64,000 nucleotides of DNA from NCBI GenBank assembly GCA_033391075.1, contig JAWPMV010000001.1, positions 3,658,001 to 3,722,000 on the forward strand, given 5' to 3'. Under the pieces are notes generated by a model. That model saw nothing but the letters and a program-made list of their open reading frames with translations, was not told where the DNA came from and did no database searches. Made by a program: the position numbers and the translations under genes. Position 1 is the stretch's first letter. The number at the start of each line of letters is the position of its first letter. Positions 55,254-63,675 of the stretch are shown here, piece by piece. The stretch comes from Bacteroidia bacterium (GTDB lineage Bacteria > Bacteroidota > Bacteroidia > J057).

Positions 55254-56153
55254 CTAGTCAGCTTTTTTTACTGCATGTCCTCCAAACTGATTTCTCAAAG
55301 CTGCTAACATTTTCATCGCAAATGATTCGTCCTGACGAGACTCAAAGCGTGTAAAGAGCGAAGAGGTAATTACATGAGCAGGCACATCGAAGTCAATAGC
55401 TGTTTGTACAGTCCAACGGCCTTCTCCACTATCATTTACATATCCTTTGATTTCTTCAAGCTTAGGATCATCCTTGAGGGCCAATCCAGCCAACTCAAGT
55501 AGCCAGCTTCGGATTACAGATCCATACATCCACATATCCGCAATTTTTGGAAGGTCGAGGGCCTGAGGCGCTTTTTCCAGGATTTCAAATCCTTCTGCAT
55601 ACGCTTGCATCATACCGTACTCGATTCCATTATGAACCATCTTTACCATATGACCTGTACCGCTTTCTCCACAGTGCAGCCATCCCTTTTCAGGTGCCAA
55701 AGTTCTGACAATAGGTTCTATATAATCAGCCGCTTCTTTTTCACCTCCATACATCAGGGCATAGCCTTCTGTAAGTCCCCATACTCCACCACTTACTCCA
55801 CAATCGATCATATGAATGCCTTTTTCTTTCAAAGTGGCAGCACGTCTAACCGAATCTCTCCAAAATGAGTTCCCTCCTTCTATGATGATATCTCCTTCAT
55901 TGAGCAAAGGTGCCAGACCCTCCAAAGTCATATCGACTGGCTTACCCGATGGAACCATGATCCAAATCACTTTTCTTTCGGGGAGTTGGGACAGCATATT
56001 TTCAAATCCACTGGCAGCAGCGGCTCCTTTAGAAACAGCTACCTCAATTGCTTCCTGAGAAAGATCATAGGCTACTACTTCATGCTCATTCAGCAAAAGA
56101 CGGTGGACCATGTTTCCACCCATTTTTCCGAGTCCGATGAATCCAATTTTCAT
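55254..56153 (-). CDS. gnd: 6-phosphogluconate dehydrogenase, short (GndA-like) type
   Basis: A 299-residue enzyme, clearly shorter than the 470-residue classical Gnd and like the NAD-preferring short form known from other bacteria. Motifs: IGFIGLGKMGGNM (NAD-binding loop), DCGVSGGVWGL and KMVHNGIEYGMMQAYAEG (catalytic Lys and Asn). It decarboxylates 6-phosphogluconate to ribulose-5-phosphate. A TACCTTCG box at 56206-56213 (minus) may be its promoter. First gene of the operon gnd-zwf-pgl-GT32. Confidence 0.9.
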   Translation of the reverse strand: MKIGFIGLGKMGGNMVHRLLLNEHEVVAYDLSQEAIEVAVSKGAAAASGFENMLSQLPERKVIWIMVPSGKPVDMTLEGLAPLLNEGDIIIEGGNSFWRDSVRRAATLKEKGIHMIDCGVSGGVWGLTEGYALMYGGEKEAADYIEPIVRTLAPEKGWLHCGESGTGHMVKMVHNGIEYGMMQAYAEGFEILEKAPQALDLPKIADMWMYGSVIRSWLLELAGLALKDDPKLEEIKGYVNDSGEGRWTVQTAIDFDVPAHVITSSLFTRFESRQDESFAMKMLAALRNQFGGHAVKKAD

Positions 56154-56626
56154 AAGATTTTGTGTTGAGAATTTTCTATTAAATGCTTCGCTAATGTCTT
56201 CGGGGCGAAGGTAAGGCGAAATAAGGAGAAGTTCTCATTTAAAGATGTAGAATAGAAGACAAAGCACTCCTATTCTGACAGCTCTCTATTTCGGCTACTA
56301 AATAAGTCAAAATGTAGAAATCTCGCACTACTTTTTATCGAAAGTTGGAGGACCACTTTCCCGAAGGAAGAGTAAGGCATCAAATCTTTGAGTTAATATA
56401 TACTGGCTGAATCCATTTTGCTGAAAACCCCAGAGGCCCCAATTGAACATCCAGGAGTTTTCTTCGTTTTGGGTGAGACCTTCCAAATTGAGGAGAAAAT
56501 AATCCTCCGCAGCAGTATTGAGCTGGTAATAACAGGGTAATTTGGGAATGCTTTTTATATATACAAAGGCGAAAAAAAACACCCTCCTGTTTAGGAGGGC
56601 GTCCGATTATTTTATGCTTGTATTAC
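56154..56626. other. Intergenic region of 473 bp
   Basis: It contains the gnd promoter side, and on the minus strand an 84-codon open frame (56328-56582) that begins with GTG inside the terminator hairpin at 56572-56599. The frame encodes protein-like sequence (NTAAEDYFLLNLEGLTQ) but lacks a credible start, so I do not call it a gene; it could be a remnant. Confidence 0.4.
56572..56599 (-). terminator. Rho-independent terminator after the TonB-like gene
   Basis: On the minus strand CCCTCCT, loop AAAC, AGGAGGG form a perfect 7-bp stem, then TG and eight T (A at 56572-56579). Confidence 0.85.
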
Positions 56627-57409
56627 TTACAAAAATTTAAAATTCACTGCCAGGCTAGAGAATACCGGAACTTTTTGTCCCTTGATCTCTCCCGGGTTCC
56701 AGGCTGGCATAGAGCGGATCACCCTAAGGGCTTCCTCATCGCAGCCAAAGCCTATCCCTTTCATCACTTCCGGACTGGTAATGGCTCCATCAGGCTGAAT
56801 AACAAAGCGAACATATACCGTACCTTCTGTTTTGTTCTTAACAGCTTGCCTTGGATAGCGAATTTGTTTGGAAAGAAATTGATAGAGTGCAGCTTCCCCG
56901 CCCGGAAATGAAGGCATAATGTCAGCGGCTACTACCGGCTCATTCACCTCCAATCTACTAGCGGTGGTTTGCACTTCTCTTTTCACCTTATCCATTTCCG
57001 GATCAAAAGCATTGCTGCTTACGGTCTCCAACTCCATATTTTCAGAGGGGATATTTGTGATCTGGGTCCGGGTGGTAGAGGGTGCAGAAATGATCCCTGC
57101 GATATAACGAAATTCATCTATACTTCTCAGGGTATCGATCTGACCATTCGCAGAATTCTTAACAATGATTCCATTGGGCTCTTCCTTCAACATTTTTGCA
57201 ACCCCCTGCAAACTTAGATCAGCACTGGCATAGATAGGCTTCAAAGGTAGAGGATTTTTTCTCATGTTTAGGAAGATACCAAATCCTGTCAAGGCTAGCA
57301 CCAAAACGGTACCTGTATAGATAAACAGTTTTTTACGTTTGGCTGCCTTTTCCTTACGTTCTTTCTCAAGAATGTAGGTCAATAATTTGGTATTCCCTTT
57401 GTTACTCAT
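56627..57409 (-). CDS. TonB-family protein with C-terminal TonB domain
   Basis: A 260-residue inner-membrane protein: short charged cytoplasmic tail (residues 1-26), one helix (LFIYTGTVLVLALTGFGIFL, about 28-47), a periplasmic spacer and a C-terminal TonB domain (MPSFPGGEAALYQFLSKQIRYPRQA, GTVYVRFVIQPDGAI, NPGEIKGQKVPVFSSLAVNFKF). Such proteins contact TonB-dependent receptors. The unusually long lysine-rich cytoplasmic part and the 6-bp spacing from the Hsp70-like/pseudokinase gene suggest the two work together, not as a general energy transducer. No ExbB/ExbD genes are near. Confidence 0.85.
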   Translation of the reverse strand: MSNKGNTKLLTYILEKERKEKAAKRKKLFIYTGTVLVLALTGFGIFLNMRKNPLPLKPIYASADLSLQGVAKMLKEEPNGIIVKNSANGQIDTLRSIDEFRYIAGIISAPSTTRTQITNIPSENMELETVSSNAFDPEMDKVKREVQTTASRLEVNEPVVAADIMPSFPGGEAALYQFLSKQIRYPRQAVKNKTEGTVYVRFVIQPDGAITSPEVMKGIGFGCDEEALRVIRSMPAWNPGEIKGQKVPVFSSLAVNFKFL

Positions 57410-57415
57410 GTTTTA

Positions 57416-59971
57416 TTAAAGCTGAAACTTTTCTCTAAAATCCTGATAAAATGCGTCTCCAAGTAGGCCTGCAAAGACTTCATGTGTTCTCTCCAACATT
57501 TGTTCTGCGCTTGCATCTTCCGAAGTAAAGCCTACTACTTTGATTTCCATATTCTTCTGTAGATTCCACTTTCTTTTGGAGATAACCAGAATATTGTCCT
57601 CACTTAGTTCTGCATGTCCGGTAGGCAATTCGCGGATTTCCTTGAATACCTGAAGGATAAATTTCAGATCTGTACTGCTAAGCTCATCAATATCCATTTT
57701 GTTGTCTAGCCCAGATTTCTTCACATAGCTCTTCAAAGAGTTTCTTTCGATATAAGGACGGAAGTAAAACAATCCTTCCTTAGCCTCTGTGATTTCGCTC
57801 ATGTCCTGATAATAGCTCAATTCCTTCTTATGAAGTTTTTTGAATCGGGCCACCTTATCAGCATCTTCCAAATCAGCGGCTGACAATACTCGCACAGACT
57901 TCAATTCCTGATCCCCTACCATCATTACTTTCTTAGTAGAAAATTCATCATCTGGTAAGGTCCCTTTTATGCTAAAGAGATCGCTGAGAGAAATAGAAGC
58001 ATCCAGATTTTTCTTGACCGGTGCGATATTCTCAGACATCTCTTCTTTCTCATTTATCTGCTCTTCCAGCTGCTCCTCAATTTGCTCTTCAATTTGCTCC
58101 TCCAGCTTCTCTTCTATCTTTTCTTTCACCTGAACTGCCTCAGGTTGTGTATTTCCGATATTGGCATGATTACCATTGCTGGAAACAGGCTCCTGGGTAA
58201 GTTCTTCCGGAAGCTTATCCAGAATGTCCATATTTTCAACTTCCAAAGAGAACATATCTTCAGAAATAGGTTTATCAACAATGGATTTCTCTATTTCAGG
58301 AACAATTTCTTCTTTACTCAGCTCTGCAGAAATATCCGTATCCAATACGTCTACTTTGGCAGGAGTATCCTGAATTTTGGCTTCAACTGACAATTCATTT
58401 TCTACCGAAGAAAGTTCATCCATGTTCAGATCCAGCTCAGACTCTGCATCAATATCAGACATATTGCTGATTTCCTCAGAACTCAGTGAAGCACTTTCTT
58501 CTTCATCTTTCGCCAAAACTTCATCCAGAGAAGCTAACAACTCTTCATCCGAATAATCACTTAAGTCAGTATCAAGTTTCTCCTCAAGCTCAATCTTTAC
58601 TTCCTCATCTTTTTTTTCCTCTATTTCTTCTTTTACCTCTTCTTCTGTCGTGTCCAGATCATAAATAGAAAGATCTTCTGCCGGCTCGGAAGTATATGAA
58701 GTCTCGCTTTTGCCAGGCGTTGTGTACAAGCCTACCCCTTCCCCTTCTTTCTGCAATTCAATTTTGCTCAGCACCTCAGTAATGTTCCAGCTGATAACCA
58801 TTTCAGGAATCCCCAAATTGGCACCACGCTCTTTGAACATTTTTTCGTAATCAGCTTGCTTGGAAGGATCCACACATGTTTTTGCGATTTCCTGAAGAAG
58901 GGAATCACGATCCTCTTTGACTTTCAGCTCAGCAGCAATTTTTGCTCTTTTCTCCGCTTCCAGTCTTTTTCTCTCTTCCTCTGCCAGACGGATTCTCTCT
59001 GCCTCCATGACCTGTTCCGTCCTATTGGCCAGGCCATTTACTATCACAGAAAATTCGTCCTTGCTATTTTCTAAATCCAGACCAATGACCTTATTGCTAA
59101 TCTTAAGATCTTTATTGATATAATTTTTAAAGGCCTGGGTACGCAGGAAGCTTCCTATCAGAAGGATGTTTCCCACTTTATTTTTTTCTAACTCTTTGTT
59201 GCTGAATTTCTCAGCCAACTTGTCTTTATTGACCAGTAAGAGTTCTTCAAATTTTTCTGGCTTCAGGCTTACTTCTGCTTCCAATTGAACCGAGTCTGTA
59301 GTTTTGCTTACTACGTAGGTGTGCGTTGGATTAGGTTCTTCCAACTGGCGAGCCAGTTGTGCCTGTCCTTTGAAATCAACTGTCAGTCCTGCGACGGAGC
59401 ATTCTGCCATCAATTCCGTCAATACCCGGTCATTTCCTGCCAGGGTACCAAAATCTTTATAAGAATGGAATTCAAAATGTTCGTCATTGAAGAGTGCAGC
59501 TTTTCCTAATTCTTTCAGATTAGGCGCTGGTGCATGCTCATCAATATTTTGATAACAAAGGTGAGTGTAATCATCCATGGATTCCAGGACCATCACATTT
59601 TTCTCTGTGACTTTGTCGCTATCCGGAAGCCCATGCATGAAAGAGACAACGATATTGTCTCCATGGATATATTCCAAATCCAGGGATTGGGAATTATTGA
59701 TAGTATCAATGATTTTTTTCTTGTCTTCCTCGCTTTTCATGTCAACGGGAAAGGCAATGGCAGTAGGTATGGCTCCTGCGAGCTTCTTGCCATCTTTTTT
59801 GGCCTGGTCTTTATATGCCTGGCCAATAGCATCTAAATGAGTGGCTAATACTTCATGCGGAGAGGAAGGCTCATAATTGAAATGGCCTCTTCCTTTGATG
59901 TCCAGCAGTTGTGCTTTATCAGTCTTAATCCCCGCAAGTAGTTTTCTCTTAGTAAATATAATACAAAGCAT
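57416..59971 (-). CDS. Hsp70-like / acidic linker / pseudokinase protein
   Basis: An 851-residue cytoplasmic protein, started at ATG 59971 because the upstream extension is not protein-like. Residues about 8-300 have the layout of a degenerate Hsp70/actin ATPase: AGIKTDKAQLL replaces the usual GIDLGT, and NILLIGSFLRTQAFKNYI resembles the adenosine loop. A coiled coil (about 322-350) and a very acidic, repetitive region (about 430-650) follow. Residues about 655-851 resemble a protein kinase, but HRD is His786-Ala-Glu788 and DFG is Val813-Gly-Phe815, so it should be inactive. It is co-transcribed with a TonB-like protein. I know no described protein with this architecture. Confidence 0.7.
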   Translation of the reverse strand: MLCIIFTKRKLLAGIKTDKAQLLDIKGRGHFNYEPSSPHEVLATHLDAIGQAYKDQAKKDGKKLAGAIPTAIAFPVDMKSEEDKKKIIDTINNSQSLDLEYIHGDNIVVSFMHGLPDSDKVTEKNVMVLESMDDYTHLCYQNIDEHAPAPNLKELGKAALFNDEHFEFHSYKDFGTLAGNDRVLTELMAECSVAGLTVDFKGQAQLARQLEEPNPTHTYVVSKTTDSVQLEAEVSLKPEKFEELLLVNKDKLAEKFSNKELEKNKVGNILLIGSFLRTQAFKNYINKDLKISNKVIGLDLENSKDEFSVIVNGLANRTEQVMEAERIRLAEEERKRLEAEKRAKIAAELKVKEDRDSLLQEIAKTCVDPSKQADYEKMFKERGANLGIPEMVISWNITEVLSKIELQKEGEGVGLYTTPGKSETSYTSEPAEDLSIYDLDTTEEEVKEEIEEKKDEEVKIELEEKLDTDLSDYSDEELLASLDEVLAKDEEESASLSSEEISNMSDIDAESELDLNMDELSSVENELSVEAKIQDTPAKVDVLDTDISAELSKEEIVPEIEKSIVDKPISEDMFSLEVENMDILDKLPEELTQEPVSSNGNHANIGNTQPEAVQVKEKIEEKLEEQIEEQIEEQLEEQINEKEEMSENIAPVKKNLDASISLSDLFSIKGTLPDDEFSTKKVMMVGDQELKSVRVLSAADLEDADKVARFKKLHKKELSYYQDMSEITEAKEGLFYFRPYIERNSLKSYVKKSGLDNKMDIDELSSTDLKFILQVFKEIRELPTGHAELSEDNILVISKRKWNLQKNMEIKVVGFTSEDASAEQMLERTHEVFAGLLGDAFYQDFREKFQL

Positions 59972-60432
59972 AGGTAATAATCGGTGTAATGGGTTCTTGA
60001 AATAATGATTAAATAAGAACGTACCGCTACCCCAAGTAAGACGGTAATAATGAGAGTCAGTGGTAAAGGAGTGAAACACCTCAGCCTTCGGTGTATTCAA
60101 AACCTTCGACTAAAATACTGCAAGAATGGTGCTAAATACGGCAGGAGAGTATGAATGGCTAAAAAATAGTTTCGTATGGTAATAATCCTAGCTTCAATCT
60201 TTGCTAGGCGTTTTTGGGAGCAGTTTTCGGTAAAGGTCTAAAAGTGCCTTTTATGCAATATTGAGGCTATTTTACTTAGCTTCAAGGATATATAGAAGTA
60301 AGGAAAACAGAAATCAGGCCAGCGAGGGCCTATGTAAGATTTTTTAAAATAATTTTATTATTCGACTGTAATATCTCAAAAATCGTAACAAGTGTCTACT
60401 ATTGAGAACAGCAGTCATTATCAGCTGCATTG
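59972..60432. other. Intergenic region of 461 bp
   Basis: Long leader of the Hsp70-like gene between two minus-strand genes. No exact TAnnTTTG box, terminator or supported gene was seen. Confidence 0.5.
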
Positions 60433-61119
60433 TCAGGAAGGAAATTGCAGGAGGTATAAATTCACTACGGTATTGATTTCCCGGTATCTAATTTCGCTTT
60501 TATGTTTTTCGACTTTCAATCCGCTTCCCTCCAGCATTTTGAGGAATTCTCTGGCGATATGTCGGTTGGGTTCTGTGAGGATTAACTTAGTGTCTGGTTG
60601 CATGAGAATCTTGAATGCATGCATCAATGGTTCAAAAGCTCTTTCTTCGTAGGCAACATCTGCTGCCAGGATAACATCCGCTCCCTGTTCAGGCTTGACT
60701 TCCCGCCAATCCAGCTGCAGCAATTGAGCATCTTCCTCGAAATTCTTATTCCAATTATATTCCGCTAATTCTAAAGCAGCCGGGAGGTAATCTGAGAGGG
60801 TGACCTTTCCTCCTAAAGCATGAGCAACCATACCCGAAAGTCCTAGCCCACAACCGATCTCTAATACAGTCTTGCCTTTTACGAGTTCGGGCTTTGCAGA
60901 AAGATAGCGTCCCATGGCAATGGCAGATGGCCAGAGTTCCGCCCAATAGGGAATGCGCTCGTCCAATACGTCTTCGTGTTCTTCGCCTTTTTCGATGAGT
61001 TCGTCGAGGAGGGCATCGGTGTCGGCGATGCGGGAGATGGTCATATCTAGCTCTCCCATAGAGATTTTTTCTTCTATCAAGTTATAGCGTTGATCTATGG
61101 GGTTTAAGTCCGGTTTCAT
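60433..61119 (-). CDS. Class I SAM-dependent methyltransferase
   Basis: A 228-residue cytoplasmic enzyme from ATG 61119 (an upstream ATG at 61158 overlaps the promoter box). SAM binding: LEIGCGLGLSGMVAHALG; acidic loop in LSDYLPAALELAEYNW; LQLDWREVKPEQGADVILAADVAYEE matches the PF10294/METTL21-type group that methylates protein lysines. Substrate unknown. Its own promoter box TATATTTG is at 61146-61153. Confidence 0.8.
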   Translation of the reverse strand: MKPDLNPIDQRYNLIEEKISMGELDMTISRIADTDALLDELIEKGEEHEDVLDERIPYWAELWPSAIAMGRYLSAKPELVKGKTVLEIGCGLGLSGMVAHALGGKVTLSDYLPAALELAEYNWNKNFEEDAQLLQLDWREVKPEQGADVILAADVAYEERAFEPLMHAFKILMQPDTKLILTEPNRHIAREFLKMLEGSGLKVEKHKSEIRYREINTVVNLYLLQFPS

Positions 61120-61145
61120 ATGGCTCGGGGGCTTTTTTCGCCCCG

Positions 61146-61153
61146 CAAATATA
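61146..61153 (-). promoter_or_regulatory. -7 promoter box of the methyltransferase gene
   Basis: Minus-strand TATATTTG followed by GCGGGGC, 26 bp before the ATG at 61119. GGGGCGAAAAAAGCCCC forms a small hairpin in the leader. Confidence 0.55.
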
Positions 61154-61272
61154 GGCATTGATCCCTTGATATTCAGAGCTTCTCTGTCTTACGAGGCAAC
61201 CCTTCCCCCCAAATAAACATTATCTATATAACGATTACGATTTACTACTCTACCCCACATGCACGCTTCTCC

Positions 61273-62454
61273 ATGGACATCCCTGATATAACACTGGATT
61301 TCTGGACCATTCTTTTTCTGGTAGCCGGAGCTCAGGCCTGTTTCTTTTCTATCCTGATTCTACTATTGAATCAGGAGAAGGGTAAAGGCAGAATCTATCT
61401 GTCCGTTTTCCTTTTTCTTTTTGGCTACATGCTCATCTTTAATTTTTGCTACTGGACCAATTATTTATATCGCTTCCCGGCTTTACTCCATACCATCTCC
61501 CCGCTCAATTATGTCTTTGGTCCCTTGCTCTTGCTTTATTTCGACAAGCAAAGAAAAGAGCCCAAACTGCAAAAATTCTGGTACCTGCATTTTATTCCTG
61601 TCGTCCTGGTATTTTTGCATTTGTCTCCTTTTTACCTGGCCGATGGTTCCAGTAAACTCCTGATGATTTCCGGAGAAATGCCTTTTCCTAAAGGTCTGCT
61701 GTTTCGATATGTTGGGTATCTATACACTCCCCTTGTATTTGGGAGTTATATGATTGCGTATTTTTTCTGGAAGATCATGCTCCTGCTAAAAATTTATTCA
61801 GAAGACGGTCTTTCTGAAAAGTCTCCTGAATTGATTCTGATCAGGAAACGCTGGTTTTTGGTATTGCTTTCCCTCTACGCAGCTTTTATGTCTAGCTACC
61901 TGATTTATTATGTCATTTCGGGCAAAGAATTCTTCACCATTGCCTATGACTATGCGATTACAGCTGTCATGACTGTGTCTATCTACTCCCTGGCTTATTT
62001 GGGTATAAAAAGAAACTTCATCCTTTCTGGAGAGCTGCATAGAAAGGTTTTCACCAAAGATAAATATGCCAACTCCTCTCTTAGCCTGGGAGCCGCGGAG
62101 TCGATCGTCATGAAAACAGAAAATTATATGAAGGATGAAAAGCTTTTCCTACAGAATGATTTGAAACTCATAGACCTGGCAAATCGCCTGACAATTTCGC
62201 CTCATCATTTGTCTCAGGTTATCAATGAACATCACGGAAAAAGCTTTAATCAATATGTCAATGAATACCGGATCCGGGAGGCTCAGGCCTTACTTTCTAA
62301 ACCGGAAAATCGAGAGGAACACATAATCCAGATCGCCTATCAGGTGGGATTTAATAATAAAAGTACCTTCAATCAGGCCTTTAAAAAGGTATTGGGTTTG
62401 ACACCCAGCCAGTATCGAAAAGAGGTCTTTGCGGAAAGCCTGAATAATCCGTAA
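61273..62454 (+). CDS. Membrane-anchored AraC-family regulator
   Basis: A 393-residue protein: about seven transmembrane helices (residues 12-245) and a C-terminal AraC HTH pair (about 285-385: DLKLIDLANRLTISPHHLSQVINEHHGKSFNQYVNEYRIREAQALL; IIQIAYQVGFNNKSTFNQAFKKVLGLTPSQYR). This layout is common in Bacteroidota and suggests that a membrane signal controls DNA binding. Targets and ligand are unknown. Confidence 0.85.
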   Translation: MDIPDITLDFWTILFLVAGAQACFFSILILLLNQEKGKGRIYLSVFLFLFGYMLIFNFCYWTNYLYRFPALLHTISPLNYVFGPLLLLYFDKQRKEPKLQKFWYLHFIPVVLVFLHLSPFYLADGSSKLLMISGEMPFPKGLLFRYVGYLYTPLVFGSYMIAYFFWKIMLLLKIYSEDGLSEKSPELILIRKRWFLVLLSLYAAFMSSYLIYYVISGKEFFTIAYDYAITAVMTVSIYSLAYLGIKRNFILSGELHRKVFTKDKYANSSLSLGAAESIVMKTENYMKDEKLFLQNDLKLIDLANRLTISPHHLSQVINEHHGKSFNQYVNEYRIREAQALLSKPENREEHIIQIAYQVGFNNKSTFNQAFKKVLGLTPSQYRKEVFAESLNNP

Positions 62455-62539
62455 AGATTTATAATTCTGAACCTCTGAGAGCAGCTTTGCAGGCATATTC
62501 GTCTTTTCGGATATAAAATCAACCTCAAAGCTAAGATCT

Positions 62540-63361
62540 ATGAATTTCAGATTTATCTATGTAATCCTCTTTTCTCTGTTCTTTCTCATTGCCTGTGAAG
62601 GTGAAAATCCTGAACCCACTCTGGGCCAGATTGATCTGGTAGAAGGGATAAAGGTGATCGATTTTGAGAACAATGGAAATGCTGGCGACCTGGTACTTTT
62701 ATTTAGCATCCAAAATCCTGGGGATGTAGATCAGGTGCAGATATTTCTAAGAAAAGGTCCGGACCTGTCCAATTTAGACAGACAAGATGTAGATAATCCT
62801 AGTCCGGACCGTCTTTTTACAATAGAGCTTTCTGGTCCCAACTATGAGCTTCGCCTACCGGCAGATTTTTTAGACATAGAAGGGAATGTGATAGAGAAAG
62901 ATACAGAATACAGCTTAGGATTTCTAATCAGTCAGGGAGGAGAAAAGCTATTGAATAAAGAATTTGAAAATTTTAACCTGGTGGAAGAGCATGTCTTAAA
63001 CGGTGAATTTGTAGGAACCTGGGACGATAATCTTTACACGGCCTTTGGCATAAGTACAAATATCAGCCTTCGATTAGCGGGTGGACGAGCCTCAGGCATT
63101 TTTTACTATAGCAATAATTTCACCTCCTGCTGCGAAGGTGAAAATGACGGAAATATCTCTTTCAATCTCAAGGAAGATGGAACAATAGAAGACTTTATTT
63201 ACAGACAGGATTTAGCAAACTTCAGAGGAGGAGCCTGTCCTGGAACCTATAATGGGGAAGGATTTGTTGAGAATTATACCACTCTGGTAATCAATTTCAG
63301 CGGGGATGATTGCGAAGGACCACACACGGGAGGACGTATCCGACTTGAGAAGCAACTGTAG
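62540..63361 (+). CDS. Lipoprotein of unknown function
   Basis: A 273-residue lipoprotein (lipobox FLIAC, Cys19) with a beta-rich mature part; a Cys-rich patch FTSCCEGENDG and GACPGTYNGEG lie in the last third. I do not recognise a family. It follows the AraC regulator by 85 bp on the same strand and could be one of its targets. A terminator lies 105 bp after its stop. Confidence 0.6.
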   Translation: MNFRFIYVILFSLFFLIACEGENPEPTLGQIDLVEGIKVIDFENNGNAGDLVLLFSIQNPGDVDQVQIFLRKGPDLSNLDRQDVDNPSPDRLFTIELSGPNYELRLPADFLDIEGNVIEKDTEYSLGFLISQGGEKLLNKEFENFNLVEEHVLNGEFVGTWDDNLYTAFGISTNISLRLAGGRASGIFYYSNNFTSCCEGENDGNISFNLKEDGTIEDFIYRQDLANFRGGACPGTYNGEGFVENYTTLVINFSGDDCEGPHTGGRIRLEKQL

Positions 63362-63675
63362 CAATTAGGCTTATCATGGTTAGTTTAAATTGATGAACGT
63401 GTGTAGGAACTCCGGATGAAAACTCCTCCTTTTTTATTGTATTCATCTGGATTCAGGTGAAAAATGAGAGGCAAGCCAAGGCTTGTCTCTTTTTTGTTTT
63501 CGGGTATCTCAGGAAGCCTTTCGCGCTTGCCCCCATTTCCCTTAATGTGCGATTATCGGAAATGAGCACACAGGCCTTTGGATGAAAAGGCAGGGCGGGT
63601 CGTTTCCTTTTTTAAACCTGCCATGCGACATTGAGTCAGGTCTTATCAATAAGGCGTAAGTTGTGCCCTTTTTTG
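63362..63675. other. Intergenic region of 314 bp
   Basis: Contains the terminator at 63466-63496 and AT/GC-mixed sequence before the transposase-like gene. No gene is supported. Confidence 0.5.
63466..63496 (+). terminator. Rho-independent terminator
   Basis: Stem of AGAGGCAAGCC (from 63467) with GGCTTGTCTCT (63480-63490), loop AA, with one or two G-U pairs, followed by a T run. It ends transcription of the lipoprotein gene. Confidence 0.8.

Noticed and set aside
56328-56582. 84-codon minus-strand open frame
   Set aside because: It starts with GTG inside the terminator hairpin of the TonB-like gene and has no other credible start; kept only as part of the intergenic description.
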